Positions 13,706-23,187 of a DNA stretch of 64,000 nucleotides are shown piece after piece (the first letter of the stretch is position 1; every line of letters starts with the position of its first letter). A model generated the notes under the pieces. The model was given only the letters and a program-made list of their open reading frames with translations, made no database searches and was not told where the DNA came from. The DNA comes from Mactromeris polynyma (Eukaryota > Mollusca > Bivalvia > Venerida > Mactridae). A program made the position numbers and the translations under genes. The stretch is from contig JASFXZ010000009.1 in NCBI GenBank assembly GCA_032209605.1, forward strand, positions 22,183,553 through 22,247,552, given 5' to 3'.

Positions 13706-14870
13706 GCAAACAAGGTGGCCATGATGGCCTTGAATCGCTCACCAGAGTGGCAAATATGTTTGGTACTGTAGTCCTTTGTCATAGAAAGCAAAATTTGGTA
13801 TGTGTAAGTATTATGACAAAGGTAGAAAAATCTCCAGCAATTTAAGAATATTGCTACAATTATAACGTATACAAAACTAAAAACTAACCCACCCTGACAG
13901 CCATGTTTTATAAGTGAATAACACAATAGAACAATCTTGGTGGATAGTTACGTAAGGAACAGTGTGGTTAAATTATTTCCAAATTAGACATTAGTTTTTG
14001 ACAAGTAGATTGTTGTACTTCCACAAGATACATGTAGTTAAAGCGGCTCCATTCCCTGGCAGCCATGATTTTTTGATGAATTCACATTTTTTGAACAATC
14101 TTGGTATAACCGTCTCCCTTGGCCGAGTGGTTAAGGCATCCGCTTTGGTAGCGGGAGGTCGAAGGTGTGAATCCCGGCAGGGTTCCGTTCTGATATGGCC
14201 GGTTGGTGAGCCGCCAGCTAGTTAAATAATGGTTACCGTGTGCCTACCTGCCTGGTGCCTGACATTAAAAGGATAGGAATCGGGAAGTGAATGGGTTCAG
14301 AAAGTAGGTGTCTCATAAGTCAGAATTGGCTGGCCCTTTAAATAGGGATGACACTATAATAAATAAACACTTTTATAAGATCACCTTACGAACATTGAAG
14401 TGAAATTTTATGTAGTTTTTGGCAATAAGTTTCAACTTTAATACATATCCCTGTTGGCTATGGTTTCTGACGAATCCAAATATGTTGTTTAATCTTTTAA
14501 AGTGGCCAAGTTTTTTGGACAAATCCATAACATTTGAACAAAATTGGTACAGAGTTAGCTATGGAGCATACTGTTTTGCAAATTTGAGCCTGTATTATTT
14601 GAAATGAAGATTTTTGAAGTTTGCAACATACACATATAGGAAAAATAGCTCCAGCCCGCTGGCAGCTATGTTTGTCAACAAATTAAAATAATTCGAACAA
14701 TTTTCTTAAAGGGTCAACTAAGGAATATTTATATGAAGTTATATCAAATTTGAGTTTGTATTTGTTGACTTGTAGATCAAAAACATGGCCGCCAGGGAGG
14801 TTGGGGTGTGCCCCATCACCTATATCATCATATAGCTGTATCATTTTGTTAGACATTTACAGGGTGTCCT
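13706..14870 (-). repeat. Bivalve-type GGCCATCATGGCC dispersed repeat, fragment, with SINE inside
   Basis: Read on the minus strand, the segment at 13707-13743 is GGTGAGCGATTCAAGGCCATCATGGCCACC followed by TTGTTTG. This matches the terminal part of the element at 41.54-42.19 kb. The following kilobase has repeated AGCCATGTTTT-type motifs (near 13900, 14060, 14660 and 14785). A SINE at 14.11-14.37 kb interrupts it. The far boundary is uncertain. Confidence 0.45.
14108..14372 (+). mobile_element. tRNA-derived SINE
   Basis: The head is tRNA-like, resembling a class with a long D-arm such as tRNA-Leu or tRNA-Ser: box A TGGCCGAGTGGTTAAGGC at 14120-14137 and box B-like GGTGTGAATCCC at 14164-14175. 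Acceptor arms do not pair well, so this is not a functional tRNA gene. A non-tRNA body follows (GGTGAGCCGCCAGC, CCTGCCTGGTGCCTGACATT, GGCTGGCCCTTTAAATAGGG) and ends in ACTATAATAAATAAACACT. Inferred to be transcribed by Pol III and mobilised by a LINE. Confidence 0.8.
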
Positions 14871-15153
14871 AAAAGTCCTGACAAATCCTACTTTAGAACG
14901 TTCTCATATATTATTGGTATAAAGTGTGTACATGATCAAAAAAGCATGTTTTTTGTTGTGCTATTTTTTTGTGAAATATATATTTATCAATGACATGCTG
15001 TAAAAACAGACAGTATTATAAGTAATTAAATTTGGTACTTCTATTCATAAGGTCAATAAAGTTTTTGCTAAGCCATTTCAAGGTATCATCTGACAGCTTT
15101 TGGCAAATATTGTGATGAAATTGAAAGTAAAAATGTCACCCAAAATGTCACAA

Positions 15154-15429
15154 TTACGCTTCATTAGTTTTGAAATCACCCATCACAGGCAATGATTCAA
15201 AGTGTGACAATGCTTGCACTTCAGAGCCTTTGCGCTCTTCTTGAAAATGAACACTGCCGTCAGCTGTCAATGCTTCAACATCGGTGATGTTGGGATCGCC
15301 CAGAAGCAGAAGATCAGTGGCCATGGTGACTACACTGTCATCAGTCAATAGCAATTCGACAACCCCATCATTCATCACACTGACCCCAATCACATCCACT
15401 TCGTCTGTGGTTAGCGGAGGTTCAACTTT
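15154..15429 (-). CDS. Candidate terminal coding exon of an unidentified gene
   Basis: A minus-strand open frame of about 91 codons from a possible splice acceptor (TTTCGATATTTACAG|AAAG) to a TAA stop. The protein starts KVEPPLTTDEVDVIGVSV, is strongly acidic and rich in Val, Asp, Leu and Thr, and contains DGVVELLLTDDSVVTMATDL. GC content and codon usage look coding compared with the AT-rich flanks. The frame also extends upstream to an ATG at 15447 (MFRYLQ), so an intronless 97-residue protein is possible. I recognise no family and found neither upstream exons nor a minus-strand AATAAA just downstream. It could also be a captured exon or a pseudogene. Confidence 0.4.
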   Translation of the reverse strand, partial: KVEPPLTTDEVDVIGVSVMNDGVVELLLTDDSVVTMATDLLLLGDPNITDVEALTADGSVHFQEERKGSEVQALSHFESLPVMGDFKTNEA

Positions 15430-15447
15430 CTGTAAATATCGAAACAA

Positions 15448-17560
15448 TGATTAATTCAAAGTTGCTTCATTTCATTTGCCGAACAATTCACATTTGTATT
15501 GTACAAAAATACATAAATAATACACTTAAATTTTTTTATAAATACTTCGATGACATATTTAGTATATTGCAATTAAATATGAATATACCAAATAGAAATT
15601 TCACACACAGAAAGACCAATACTAAACACTGCGCATCTTATTAGTATTTTTAGAAAAACAATTCAAGAATGATTTTATCATTTTAATTGTTATCTTGTTT
15701 GGCTACAATAATGGGTCTTATTGTATTCTCTCTCTTTTATATACATGGTCACCTGAATTAAGGTATTCACTATCACATTCAATTAAAGGTACATAAAGTC
15801 TTAAAGATATATTATATCTTACATTTCCGAATTTCTATAGCTTAAACATGAATTCATATATATGTTGTCAATATTTATTAAATCCACATATTTTTACACA
15901 AGTCTTTTCTTCGAACATATTAATCAAGAGGACTAGCAGTATACATTGTGTTCTTTTTTTGGCTCCATAAATATCCGTTTACCTTCTTGACAATGACTTG
16001 AACTGAAACTGAAGATACACATAGAATGAGTATGTGATAAATTAACACATTCACTTGAGTATTGTTTTATCTGATCCTGACTCATTAGGCTAAGTTGTGT
16101 ATGATCTATAAAAATAAAATACTGCTTTTCATAGCCTGTTCTTAGGTCAATAAAGAGTGTAGTTAAGCTTTGTCAAGCCTTAGAGGTTACTTTTATATAT
16201 ACTGTCTTCTCTCTATTTGAAGAAAACAACATTGGGGTAAGCATTAGGGTTACGTATGCTTTAACTGGTCTAATTTCCACAATAACTTTGTTGACCATTC
16301 TATGCATGATGTCTCTTATTTTCGTGATTTACATAAACCATTGTCTTAACGTTGCTTTGAGCATATAGAGGACATATTTGCTCGAAAATTGCTTGATACA
16401 TTAGTTCACTTAATGAGCAGCTATAGATATTCGCATCCTGTGAACCGTTCACTTGTGTCCATTGCATACATAGTTTGGTTATCTATTTGATTATGGATTA
16501 CTAACATTCTCTAGTTAAATTTACCTGGAAGATATGGGCAATACAATATGAGTCTAATTTCATTATTCCACTGATGGCATAGGTAATTTGGATCTGTTCA
16601 GAGATGCCCAGTCTATTGTATGCCTTTTTGCAGCAACGTCTTGTAAAGAAAATTAACTTTCATTTACACATCTTTACAAATATACGTAAGTGCAAATATT
16701 GGAAATTAGATAAAAGTATGTTTATAATATTTGTATTACATGAGGTTACCATTAATTACCAGGAATCTACATTATTTGGAGTTGTATAATTAAATGTTTT
16801 GTATAACATGGTTAGAAGCATTAACATGCTGTAGTAAATGTGGACTACCTGTATCATGATGAATTACACACTTTCAAAAGTTTAGATGTCAATGTGGAAG
16901 CAATTCAGAAAATATCATGTTCATAGCATGTAAAAACAGGTTTTATTTGTTTCATCTAGAAACAAAATATCAGACAATGTCTCTTAAACTACTGAAAAGT
17001 TCATTTTACCTGTCCTATGTTTCTCAGGAGATTTGTCATTCACATCTTCAGAACATGGTATCTGTCTCTGTTTCGTGTTTCACATTAATACTAACGTACT
17101 GATGCATGTACTGCTTCTCTTCAATTGACCAAGGTTAATGTCTAACCACACTGATGTCACTATCCTGTAATGTGTTAGTTTAAACATATTTATTTGTCTA
17201 AATTGTCGTGTAATATACAGTAAATACAAGATTACAAAGTGCATGTTATAGACAAGTGGAGAGAATTGGAAGCTAAAGCTTATTGAAATTCTCTCCACTG
17301 CATACTAACTATAAGTACATGATATGGCGACTTAGTTTCTGAATTTGACAAGATTATTACAAAAGAAAATAACAAATATTTCAATGAAATGTTTGTAAAC
17401 GAAAATAAAAGAAGAAGGAGGTATTAGATACTTGCGTCAGAACAAGAAATGTTTTTGCTGAATGATGTTGTCAAAGGAATAAAAGATAACAGAAGAAGAT
17501 GGAATGGGGGCGACTTGGGGGACGGATGCTTTATTTGATTTTGGAAATGTCGCGTTCGCC
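15448..17560. other. No gene recognised
   Basis: AT-rich sequence with several short frames of about 60-72 codons and no recognisable motif. Upstream exons of the candidate at 15154-15429 would lie here on the minus strand, but I could not pick them out. Confidence 0.4.
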
Positions 17561-17857
17561 TCAATCGAAACGCTCAGATTTTTCGATAAATTCGTGAACT
17601 GCAGTAAATATTGTTTGATTGTCTTTGTCCTTCAAAGCTGGATTTCCGAACAGAATTGTATTTAATGTAACAGGACATATACTACTAATAGAATTTACAA
17701 GATTTGGACGTAGGTTTTCATACTTTTTGCATTGAAGAAAATAGTGGCTTGTTGTTTCCCGTTGTCCACAAGAACAAAGAGGTGATGTGTTATAAGATAA
17801 AGAATTCAAACATTCTAGAATTAAAATAACATCCATATTTAGAGTCCACATAACTAC
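17561..17857 (-). pseudogene. LINE ORF2 C-terminal remnant
   Basis: About 96 residues of the extreme C-terminal domain of a non-LTR retrotransposon ORF2. It has the Cys/His knuckle CSCGQRETTSHYFLQCKKY (C-x-C...H-x4-C) followed by ENLRPNLVNSI and a FGNPALKDKDNQTIFTAVHE tail that ends at its own stop. This wording is typical of molluscan and cnidarian LINE C-termini. The RT domain is missing upstream on this strand, so this is a short 5'-truncated insertion. It is not a piece of the plus-strand LINE just downstream, whose C-terminus reads differently. Confidence 0.75.
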
Positions 17858-18530
17858 CTCATTAATACTATTTAATCGTTTTCATCAGGTCATCTTCGTC
17901 CTCATAACTGAGAAGTACATTTCAAAATTTGAATGAATAAACCTCTAGACTACAAAATAAGTACTGAATGTTTGTTACACCTTCTCATTGTAACATCATA
18001 GGTTGCTTAGGTGTCACTACTCTCCTTTAGCATCGGGCGCTTATTCCGATACCTTCGTATTCACCCTCTGCTTTATAACTCCCGCACAACTGATATTTTC
18101 TATATTTAGACAGGCGAGTTGGCATGCGTCCACAGCCATTCAGCGAGCCACTTACAACGACTCGCTAATGTCCCAAATGTAGGACAATAAACATGTGTAA
18201 ATAAACTTTATGCGAGTGTGCATTGAATAAACAGCTTTCACTGTCATAGAAATGCCGCTGTGGCTATGGAAATTGCTAGAAAAACTAAATAAATCGAACG
18301 TAAATGACTATCGTTTCGTCGGCATGCCAAAATTATTCCGATGCCTGTAAATGTGTAGTGATTTAAGGTCATTTAAACAACTGTACGGGCGGAATCTGTG
18401 TATATTTTGAAATGCATCATATCGTTACTTGGCTTCTTGTTAATCAGATTCGCCATGTTTTTTTTATATTATCCGTACAAACCTCGACATATTTGAAGTA
18501 AAATCGGAGTTAAAAAGTGTAAGAAGTGAT

Positions 18531-19310
18531 ATGAGGAATTTGCAGCTTGAGTTCGAATCAGTCAGAGATAAGGTCAAAACAGTCGAATTGAGCCAAAACA
18601 AAATGAATTCCCGATTAGAACAAGTTGATAAAAAGCTACACTACTTGAAATATGAACATGATGCTGTAGAATCTGATGTTCATGCTCTGTCTTTACATGA
18701 TGAAATGAACTCTGTGCGTATGGCTGTCATTGAACAGCAGCTTAATATTGTTGAAACTGAACGGCTGAAATGTTCAATGCGAATATTTGGGATTGAAGAA
18801 AAAGAATCGGATACAGTTAGTCTGAAGGATCTTATTGATACGCAGGTGTTAAATGAAGCTGATCAAGAAGAACATTTTGACAACACAACATTAAAGCGTG
18901 TGTGGAGAGTTGGAACTCCAGATTACGACGATCCTGAAAATGAACGTATGGTTATCGCCCAGTTTGCAGACAGTGATGATAAATTTAAGCTTTTTAAATA
19001 TCGAGATGTTCTGAGACAGAAAGGTATCAGGATTTCAAATGATTTAACATATATTCAGAGACAACAACTAAAGAATGTTAAGAAGAGAGGTATGGGTGGA
19101 TATTTCAAAGGGGGTAAGCTGTATACGTATGAAAGATCCGAAAATGACAATTCTGGTGAAATTCCAAAACGTGTCTTTAAAAGGGCACATCGTAAAGGTC
19201 AGAGTGTTAATAACTATGAGGCTAATGATTCCGAAAGATACCGAAGCGATATGGAGGTTATCCATGAAACAGAAGAAAGTACTGCCATACCAGTGGTTGA
19301 TATACAATAG
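18531..19310 (+). CDS. LINE ORF1 protein (coiled coil, RRM-like, C-terminal domain)
   Basis: A 259-residue RNA-binding chaperone expected to coat LINE RNA in a cytoplasmic ribonucleoprotein. Residues 1-85 have heptad-like spacing (coiled coil). Residues about 80-150 have an RRM-like start (KCSMRIFGIEEKE). Residues about 150-200 read ERMVIAQFADSDDKFKLFKY...GIRISNDLTYIQRQQLK, the C-terminal domain signature of L1-type ORF1p. The tail is basic, then acidic. Coiled-coil-like codons continue in frame upstream of the ATG (NLDIFEVKSELKSVRSD). A better-placed ATG at 18455 is one base out of frame across a T8 run, so the native N-terminus may be longer. ORF1 ends in a single TAG in the same frame as ORF2. 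Confidence 0.85.
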   Translation: MRNLQLEFESVRDKVKTVELSQNKMNSRLEQVDKKLHYLKYEHDAVESDVHALSLHDEMNSVRMAVIEQQLNIVETERLKCSMRIFGIEEKESDTVSLKDLIDTQVLNEADQEEHFDNTTLKRVWRVGTPDYDDPENERMVIAQFADSDDKFKLFKYRDVLRQKGIRISNDLTYIQRQQLKNVKKRGMGGYFKGGKLYTYERSENDNSGEIPKRVFKRAHRKGQSVNNYEANDSERYRSDMEVIHETEESTAIPVVDIQ

Positions 19311-22300
19311 GACAATGGCCAACGCTCATCACTATCACACAAACAATTAAAACTACTAACTTGGAATATTGAAGGTCTAAAAAGCAAATTGTGCCAATTT
19401 GATATAAATGATTACATAGAAGATTTCGACATTTTTGGACTGCAAGAGACATGGGATATTGACAGTGACTATTGCTCAAACTATTTTAATAATCATGTTA
19501 TATTTTCATGTAACGCTAAAAGGTCGCTAGTTGGTGGACGGCCACTAGGTGGTGTCATGGTAGGAATTAAACACTATATAGTAGAATATGTTAAACGTAT
19601 CGATGAAGAATTTGAATTTGGAGTTCTGCTAAAAATTGATAAATCAGTATTTGGCCTAACTAAGGATATGTTATATGTTAACTTATATGTTCCACCAGAG
19701 AATTCTCCATCCTATGCCAGGTATCATACGTCAGTATTAAAACAGTTAGAGGATTGCATTGCTGAATATAATTTGAGTAACATTGAACTACTGATATGTG
19801 GTGATTTAAATGCAAGAACATCTGACCTGATTGAATATACTATTCATGATGACAATATACCTGAACTTCAAGATATGCAAGAGATCCTTGATGGTAATAT
19901 CGGAATAGACAGGATATCTGAAGATAATAAAACCAACAAATTTGGGAAGGAATTGATTACCTTCTGTAAATCAAATGGGTGTTACATAGTGAATGGTCGA
20001 TTTAGTGAAAACAGTAGGGGAAATACATTTATAAACCATAATGGTCAAAGTGTAATAGATTATTATATTGCAACTCTTGACACTTTTCACATAATATGCA
20101 AGCTTACTATAGCAAATAAAACCGAAAGTTGTCATTTGCCACTTGAACTATATATGAACTTTGAGTCTGAGTCTAATGATACAGATACACAGGACAGTAC
20201 AGACGGTGAAGCTGATTTTTACCATTTAGATAACGAAAATTCAACTGAATATCTAAAATGTCTCACAGAACATATATTAAGTGGAAGTTTGGGAGTGCTT
20301 GACGCTATGATCGATGATGGTGACACGGATATTACAACAGTTGTAGACAAACTAGAATGTGTTATACTGAGTAGTAGTATTGACTTTAAAAAACAAAGGC
20401 GGCATATGGTTAACAAAGGTAAACCATGGTTTGACATAGCTTGTAAAGTTGCTAGAAAGAACAGTAGAAAGTGTTTAAGGCGTTTTAGAACCAGTCGTTC
20501 CGAAAATGATCTACAAATATATCTAGACAGCAAACAAAATTATAAAACTATGTGTAGAAATAAGAGGGTAATATACAACAAAGCTCTACTGGAAAAACTA
20601 GATAGATCAGTTAATAGAGGTAGTGCGTTTTGGCGTGATATAAAAAAACTATCTGGTAAATCGAGGACTGAGCCAAATATAACAAAAGAAACCTGGTTTG
20701 ATCACTTTAAAAACTTGTTTTCAGCAGAGAATTATGACAATACAGAACCTGTATTAGACGATGGGGATGAGGGTGATATTGATGAATCTGAGGACTTTCT
20801 ATTTAACTCTGTAATAACTTATGATGAAATAATTGATGGTATTAAGGACCTAAATGCTAACAAAGCAGTAGGCGGTAGACTTATACCACAACAACTTATA
20901 TATGGACAAACCGTGCTTTTACCATTTCTAAGCAAACTGTTTAACAGACTATTTAGATTGGGTGAGTTCCCAAAGCAGTGGACTAAGTCAATTATTGTTC
21001 CTGTGCATAAAAAAGGCAATATGAACTGTGCTAATAATTATAGGGGAATAGCCTTAATAGATGTTATAAGCAAAGTTTATATATCCATAATCACGAAACG
21101 GTTAACGTTTTATGCTGAAGCATATAGAAAAATATGTGAAGCTCAAGGCGGGTTCCGAGCAGGGTACAGCACAGTTGATAATGCTTTTATTTTGTATGCT
21201 ATTGTTCAAAAATATCTAGGTATGAAAAAGAAATCACTTTATGTTGCCTTTGTAGATTTTCAAAAGGCTTTTGATTCGGTTCATCGTCCAATTTTATATA
21301 ATATATTGAGAAACAATAATATTAAAGGAAATTTGTTAAAGGCAATTCAATCTATATATATATCTGTTAAAGCGTGTGTTAAAACGTCAAAAGGTCAAAG
21401 TGATTATTTTACATGTCCAGTTGGTTTACGACAAGGCTGCAAAATGAGTCCAATTTTATTTGTTATGTTTATCAATGAATTATATGCACTTTTATGCGAA
21501 AATAACATTAGAGGTATTCAACTTTTTCCAGATACCGTAGAAATATTTTTACTCATGTTTGCAGATGATATTGCATTAGCTGCTGACACTGTTGTTGGTC
21601 TGCAGAGACAACTAAATGTTCTGAAAGAGTTTTGTGATAATAAAAAACTCAATGTTAATATTGCTAAAACCAAAGTAGTTGTTTTTAAAAGGGGAGGGTG
21701 TTTAGCTAGACGAGAACGTTGGACATTTGATGGTAAACCATTGCAAGTTGTTAACGGTTTTACATATGTTGGCGTGTATTTTTCTTGCAGATTGTCAATG
21801 TATAAAATGGCTGAAGCAATGTCAGTAAAGGCTAAGAGGGCACTTTTAAACCTGTTTAATTCTTTACATCAATTTCAGTGCTTACCATATAAAACATTTT
21901 TTAAATTATTTGACACCAAAATTGCATCAATACTACTTTACGGCTCTGAAATATGGGGTTTGAAATATATGTCATGCACTGAGAAAGTACAAATGTATGC
22001 TTGTAAAAGATTTTTAAATGTTAGTATGTCTGCATGTAATAATGCAGTTCTTGGAGATATTGGTAGATACCCAATAAATATATATGCTTCAAAACGTTGT
22101 ATGAAATATTGGTTGAAATTGTTGAAAATGCCTAGAGATAGATATGTACGACTTTGTTATGAAATGATGGTTTATTATGATCGCCTTGGTTATTGTAACT
22201 GGGTAACAGATGTGAGAAAAAATTTATATACAAACGGATTTGGCTATATTTGGGAATCACAATTTGTCAACAATGAATCAATGTTTATTTCACAGTATGT

Positions 22301-22757
22301 CCAGAGGCTTCAGGATCAGTATGTCCAGAATTGGAGGTCAGCTTGTGCTGATACTAGTAAACTGTGCCACTATTTTAATTATAAACATGTTTTTGCGACT
22401 GAGACTTACATAAAAATTATTGATATAGCGAAATTTAGAAGATGTTTGGCTAGCTTTAGAAATTCATCGCATTGTTTAATGATAGAAAGAGGACGACATT
22501 ATAACATAGATAGAGACTATCGTACATGTATCTTTTGTGAAGGAGTTGTCGAAGATGAATATCACTTTATCATGACTTGTCCTCTTTATAGTAATCTTAG
22601 AAGTAAATATATACCTTTACACTATACTACCAACATATGTTTAGATAAATTTTATAGTCTTATGTCATCTGACCATAGTGCAACAGTCCGTAACTTGGCT
22701 ATGTATATATATTATGCTATACAGGAAAGGAGTGAACATATGACAATCTTTAATTAA
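19311..22757 (+). CDS. LINE ORF2: apurinic endonuclease and reverse transcriptase
   Basis: About 1,148 residues counted from the codon after the ORF1 stop. Endonuclease: KLLTWNIEGLKSKL at 19350, FGLQETWD, LICGDLNART near 19794, VIDYYI; the usual SDH triad reads SCH (TESCHLP near 20133). RT: NYRGIALIDVISKVY, EAQGGFRAGYSTVDNAF, FVDFQKAFDSVHRPIL, VGLRQGCKMSPILFVMFINE and catalytic FADD at 21558-21569. C-terminus: CIFCEGVVEDEYHFIMTC knuckle near 22530. Nicks DNA and copies the element's RNA at the nick. No in-frame ATG precedes the endonuclease; the first Met falls near 19557, inside it. Translation would therefore need UAG readthrough, reinitiation or a non-AUG start. The frame is otherwise intact. 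Confidence 0.9.
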   Translation, partial: DNGQRSSLSHKQLKLLTWNIEGLKSKLCQFDINDYIEDFDIFGLQETWDIDSDYCSNYFNNHVIFSCNAKRSLVGGRPLGGVMVGIKHYIVEYVKRIDEEFEFGVLLKIDKSVFGLTKDMLYVNLYVPPENSPSYARYHTSVLKQLEDCIAEYNLSNIELLICGDLNARTSDLIEYTIHDDNIPELQDMQEILDGNIGIDRISEDNKTNKFGKELITFCKSNGCYIVNGRFSENSRGNTFINHNGQSVIDYYIATLDTFHIICKLTIANKTESCHLPLELYMNFESESNDTDTQDSTDGEADFYHLDNENSTEYLKCLTEHILSGSLGVLDAMIDDGDTDITTVVDKLECVILSSSIDFKKQRRHMVNKGKPWFDIACKVARKNSRKCLRRFRTSRSENDLQIYLDSKQNYKTMCRNKRVIYNKALLEKLDRSVNRGSAFWRDIKKLSGKSRTEPNITKETWFDHFKNLFSAENYDNTEPVLDDGDEGDIDESEDFLFNSVITYDEIIDGIKDLNANKAVGGRLIPQQLIYGQTVLLPFLSKLFNRLFRLGEFPKQWTKSIIVPVHKKGNMNCANNYRGIALIDVISKVYISIITKRLTFYAEAYRKICEAQGGFRAGYSTVDNAFILYAIVQKYLGMKKKSLYVAFVDFQKAFDSVHRPILYNILRNNNIKGNLLKAIQSIYISVKACVKTSKGQSDYFTCPVGLRQGCKMSPILFVMFINELYALLCENNIRGIQLFPDTVEIFLLMFADDIALAADTVVGLQRQLNVLKEFCDNKKLNVNIAKTKVVVFKRGGCLARRERWTFDGKPLQVVNGFTYVGVYFSCRLSMYKMAEAMSVKAKRALLNLFNSLHQFQCLPYKTFFKLFDTKIASILLYGSEIWGLKYMSCTEKVQMYACKRFLNVSMSACNNAVLGDIGRYPINIYASKRCMKYWLKLLKMPRDRYVRLCYEMMVYYDRLGYCNWVTDVRKNLYTNGFGYIWESQFVNNESMFISQYVQRLQDQYVQNWRSACADTSKLCHYFNYKHVFATETYIKIIDIAKFRRCLASFRNSSHCLMIERGRHYNIDRDYRTCIFCEGVVEDEYHFIMTCPLYSNLRSKYIPLHYTTNICLDKFYSLMSSDHSATVRNLAMYIYYAIQERSEHMTIFN

Positions 22758-23187
22758 TTCATTTTGATATAATTATACATGTCTATATTAGAAATGTTTG
22801 TTTTTCTCATAATTCTGGTATTTGATGTGTTGTATTTTATTTTATATTTGTGCATGTTGGACTTGACTGATTGATAAAGATGTACACTATACATGTATAT
22901 ATATATATATATACCTATGCTTGGGTGGCTTGTATGCTCGTCATATATGTCTATGCTAAATTGTAATTTGATTGTTTGTGAGTTGCTAGCTATGTGTATT
23001 TATATATGAACTGAGTTGATTGATTTCTTTATATGCCATATTCTGATGGATGAATATGTTGATATATATGTATGTATGTTCATTTTTGAATGATTAACCT
23101 GTATGTATGAATATTGTTTGTTTGTTTGTGTATGGGCCGGAGGCCTTATTGATACAATAAACTTTTGAACTTTGAACTTTGAACCTC

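Larger units (their letters stand above)
18420..23187 (+). mobile_element. Nearly complete two-ORF LINE with L1-type ORF1 and (CTTTGAA)n tail
   Basis: Contains a presumptive 5' region, ORF1 (18531-19310), ORF2 (to 22757), a 3' UTR of about 400 bp with a TA microsatellite at 22896-22913, and a tail ending ACTTTGAACTTTGAACC at about 23170-23187. The tail is a short simple repeat rather than poly(A). Both ORFs are long and almost undamaged, so the insertion is young. The 5' boundary is an estimate, and I could not identify a target-site duplication with confidence. The clade is uncertain: ORF1 is L1-like and ORF2 has apurinic endonuclease, RT and a C-terminal Cys/His knuckle. Confidence 0.85.

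Noticed and set aside
14108..14185. Functional tRNA-Leu or tRNA-Ser gene
   Set aside because: Acceptor arms do not pair, box B is degenerate and a SINE body follows.
14873..14900. Mariner-like terminus ACAGGGTGTCCTAAAAGTCC
   Set aside because: No inverted partner was found downstream and no transposase-like frame lies between.
19068..21019. Minus-strand and alternate-frame ORFs within the LINE
   Set aside because: Shadows of the intact ORF1 and ORF2 frames.
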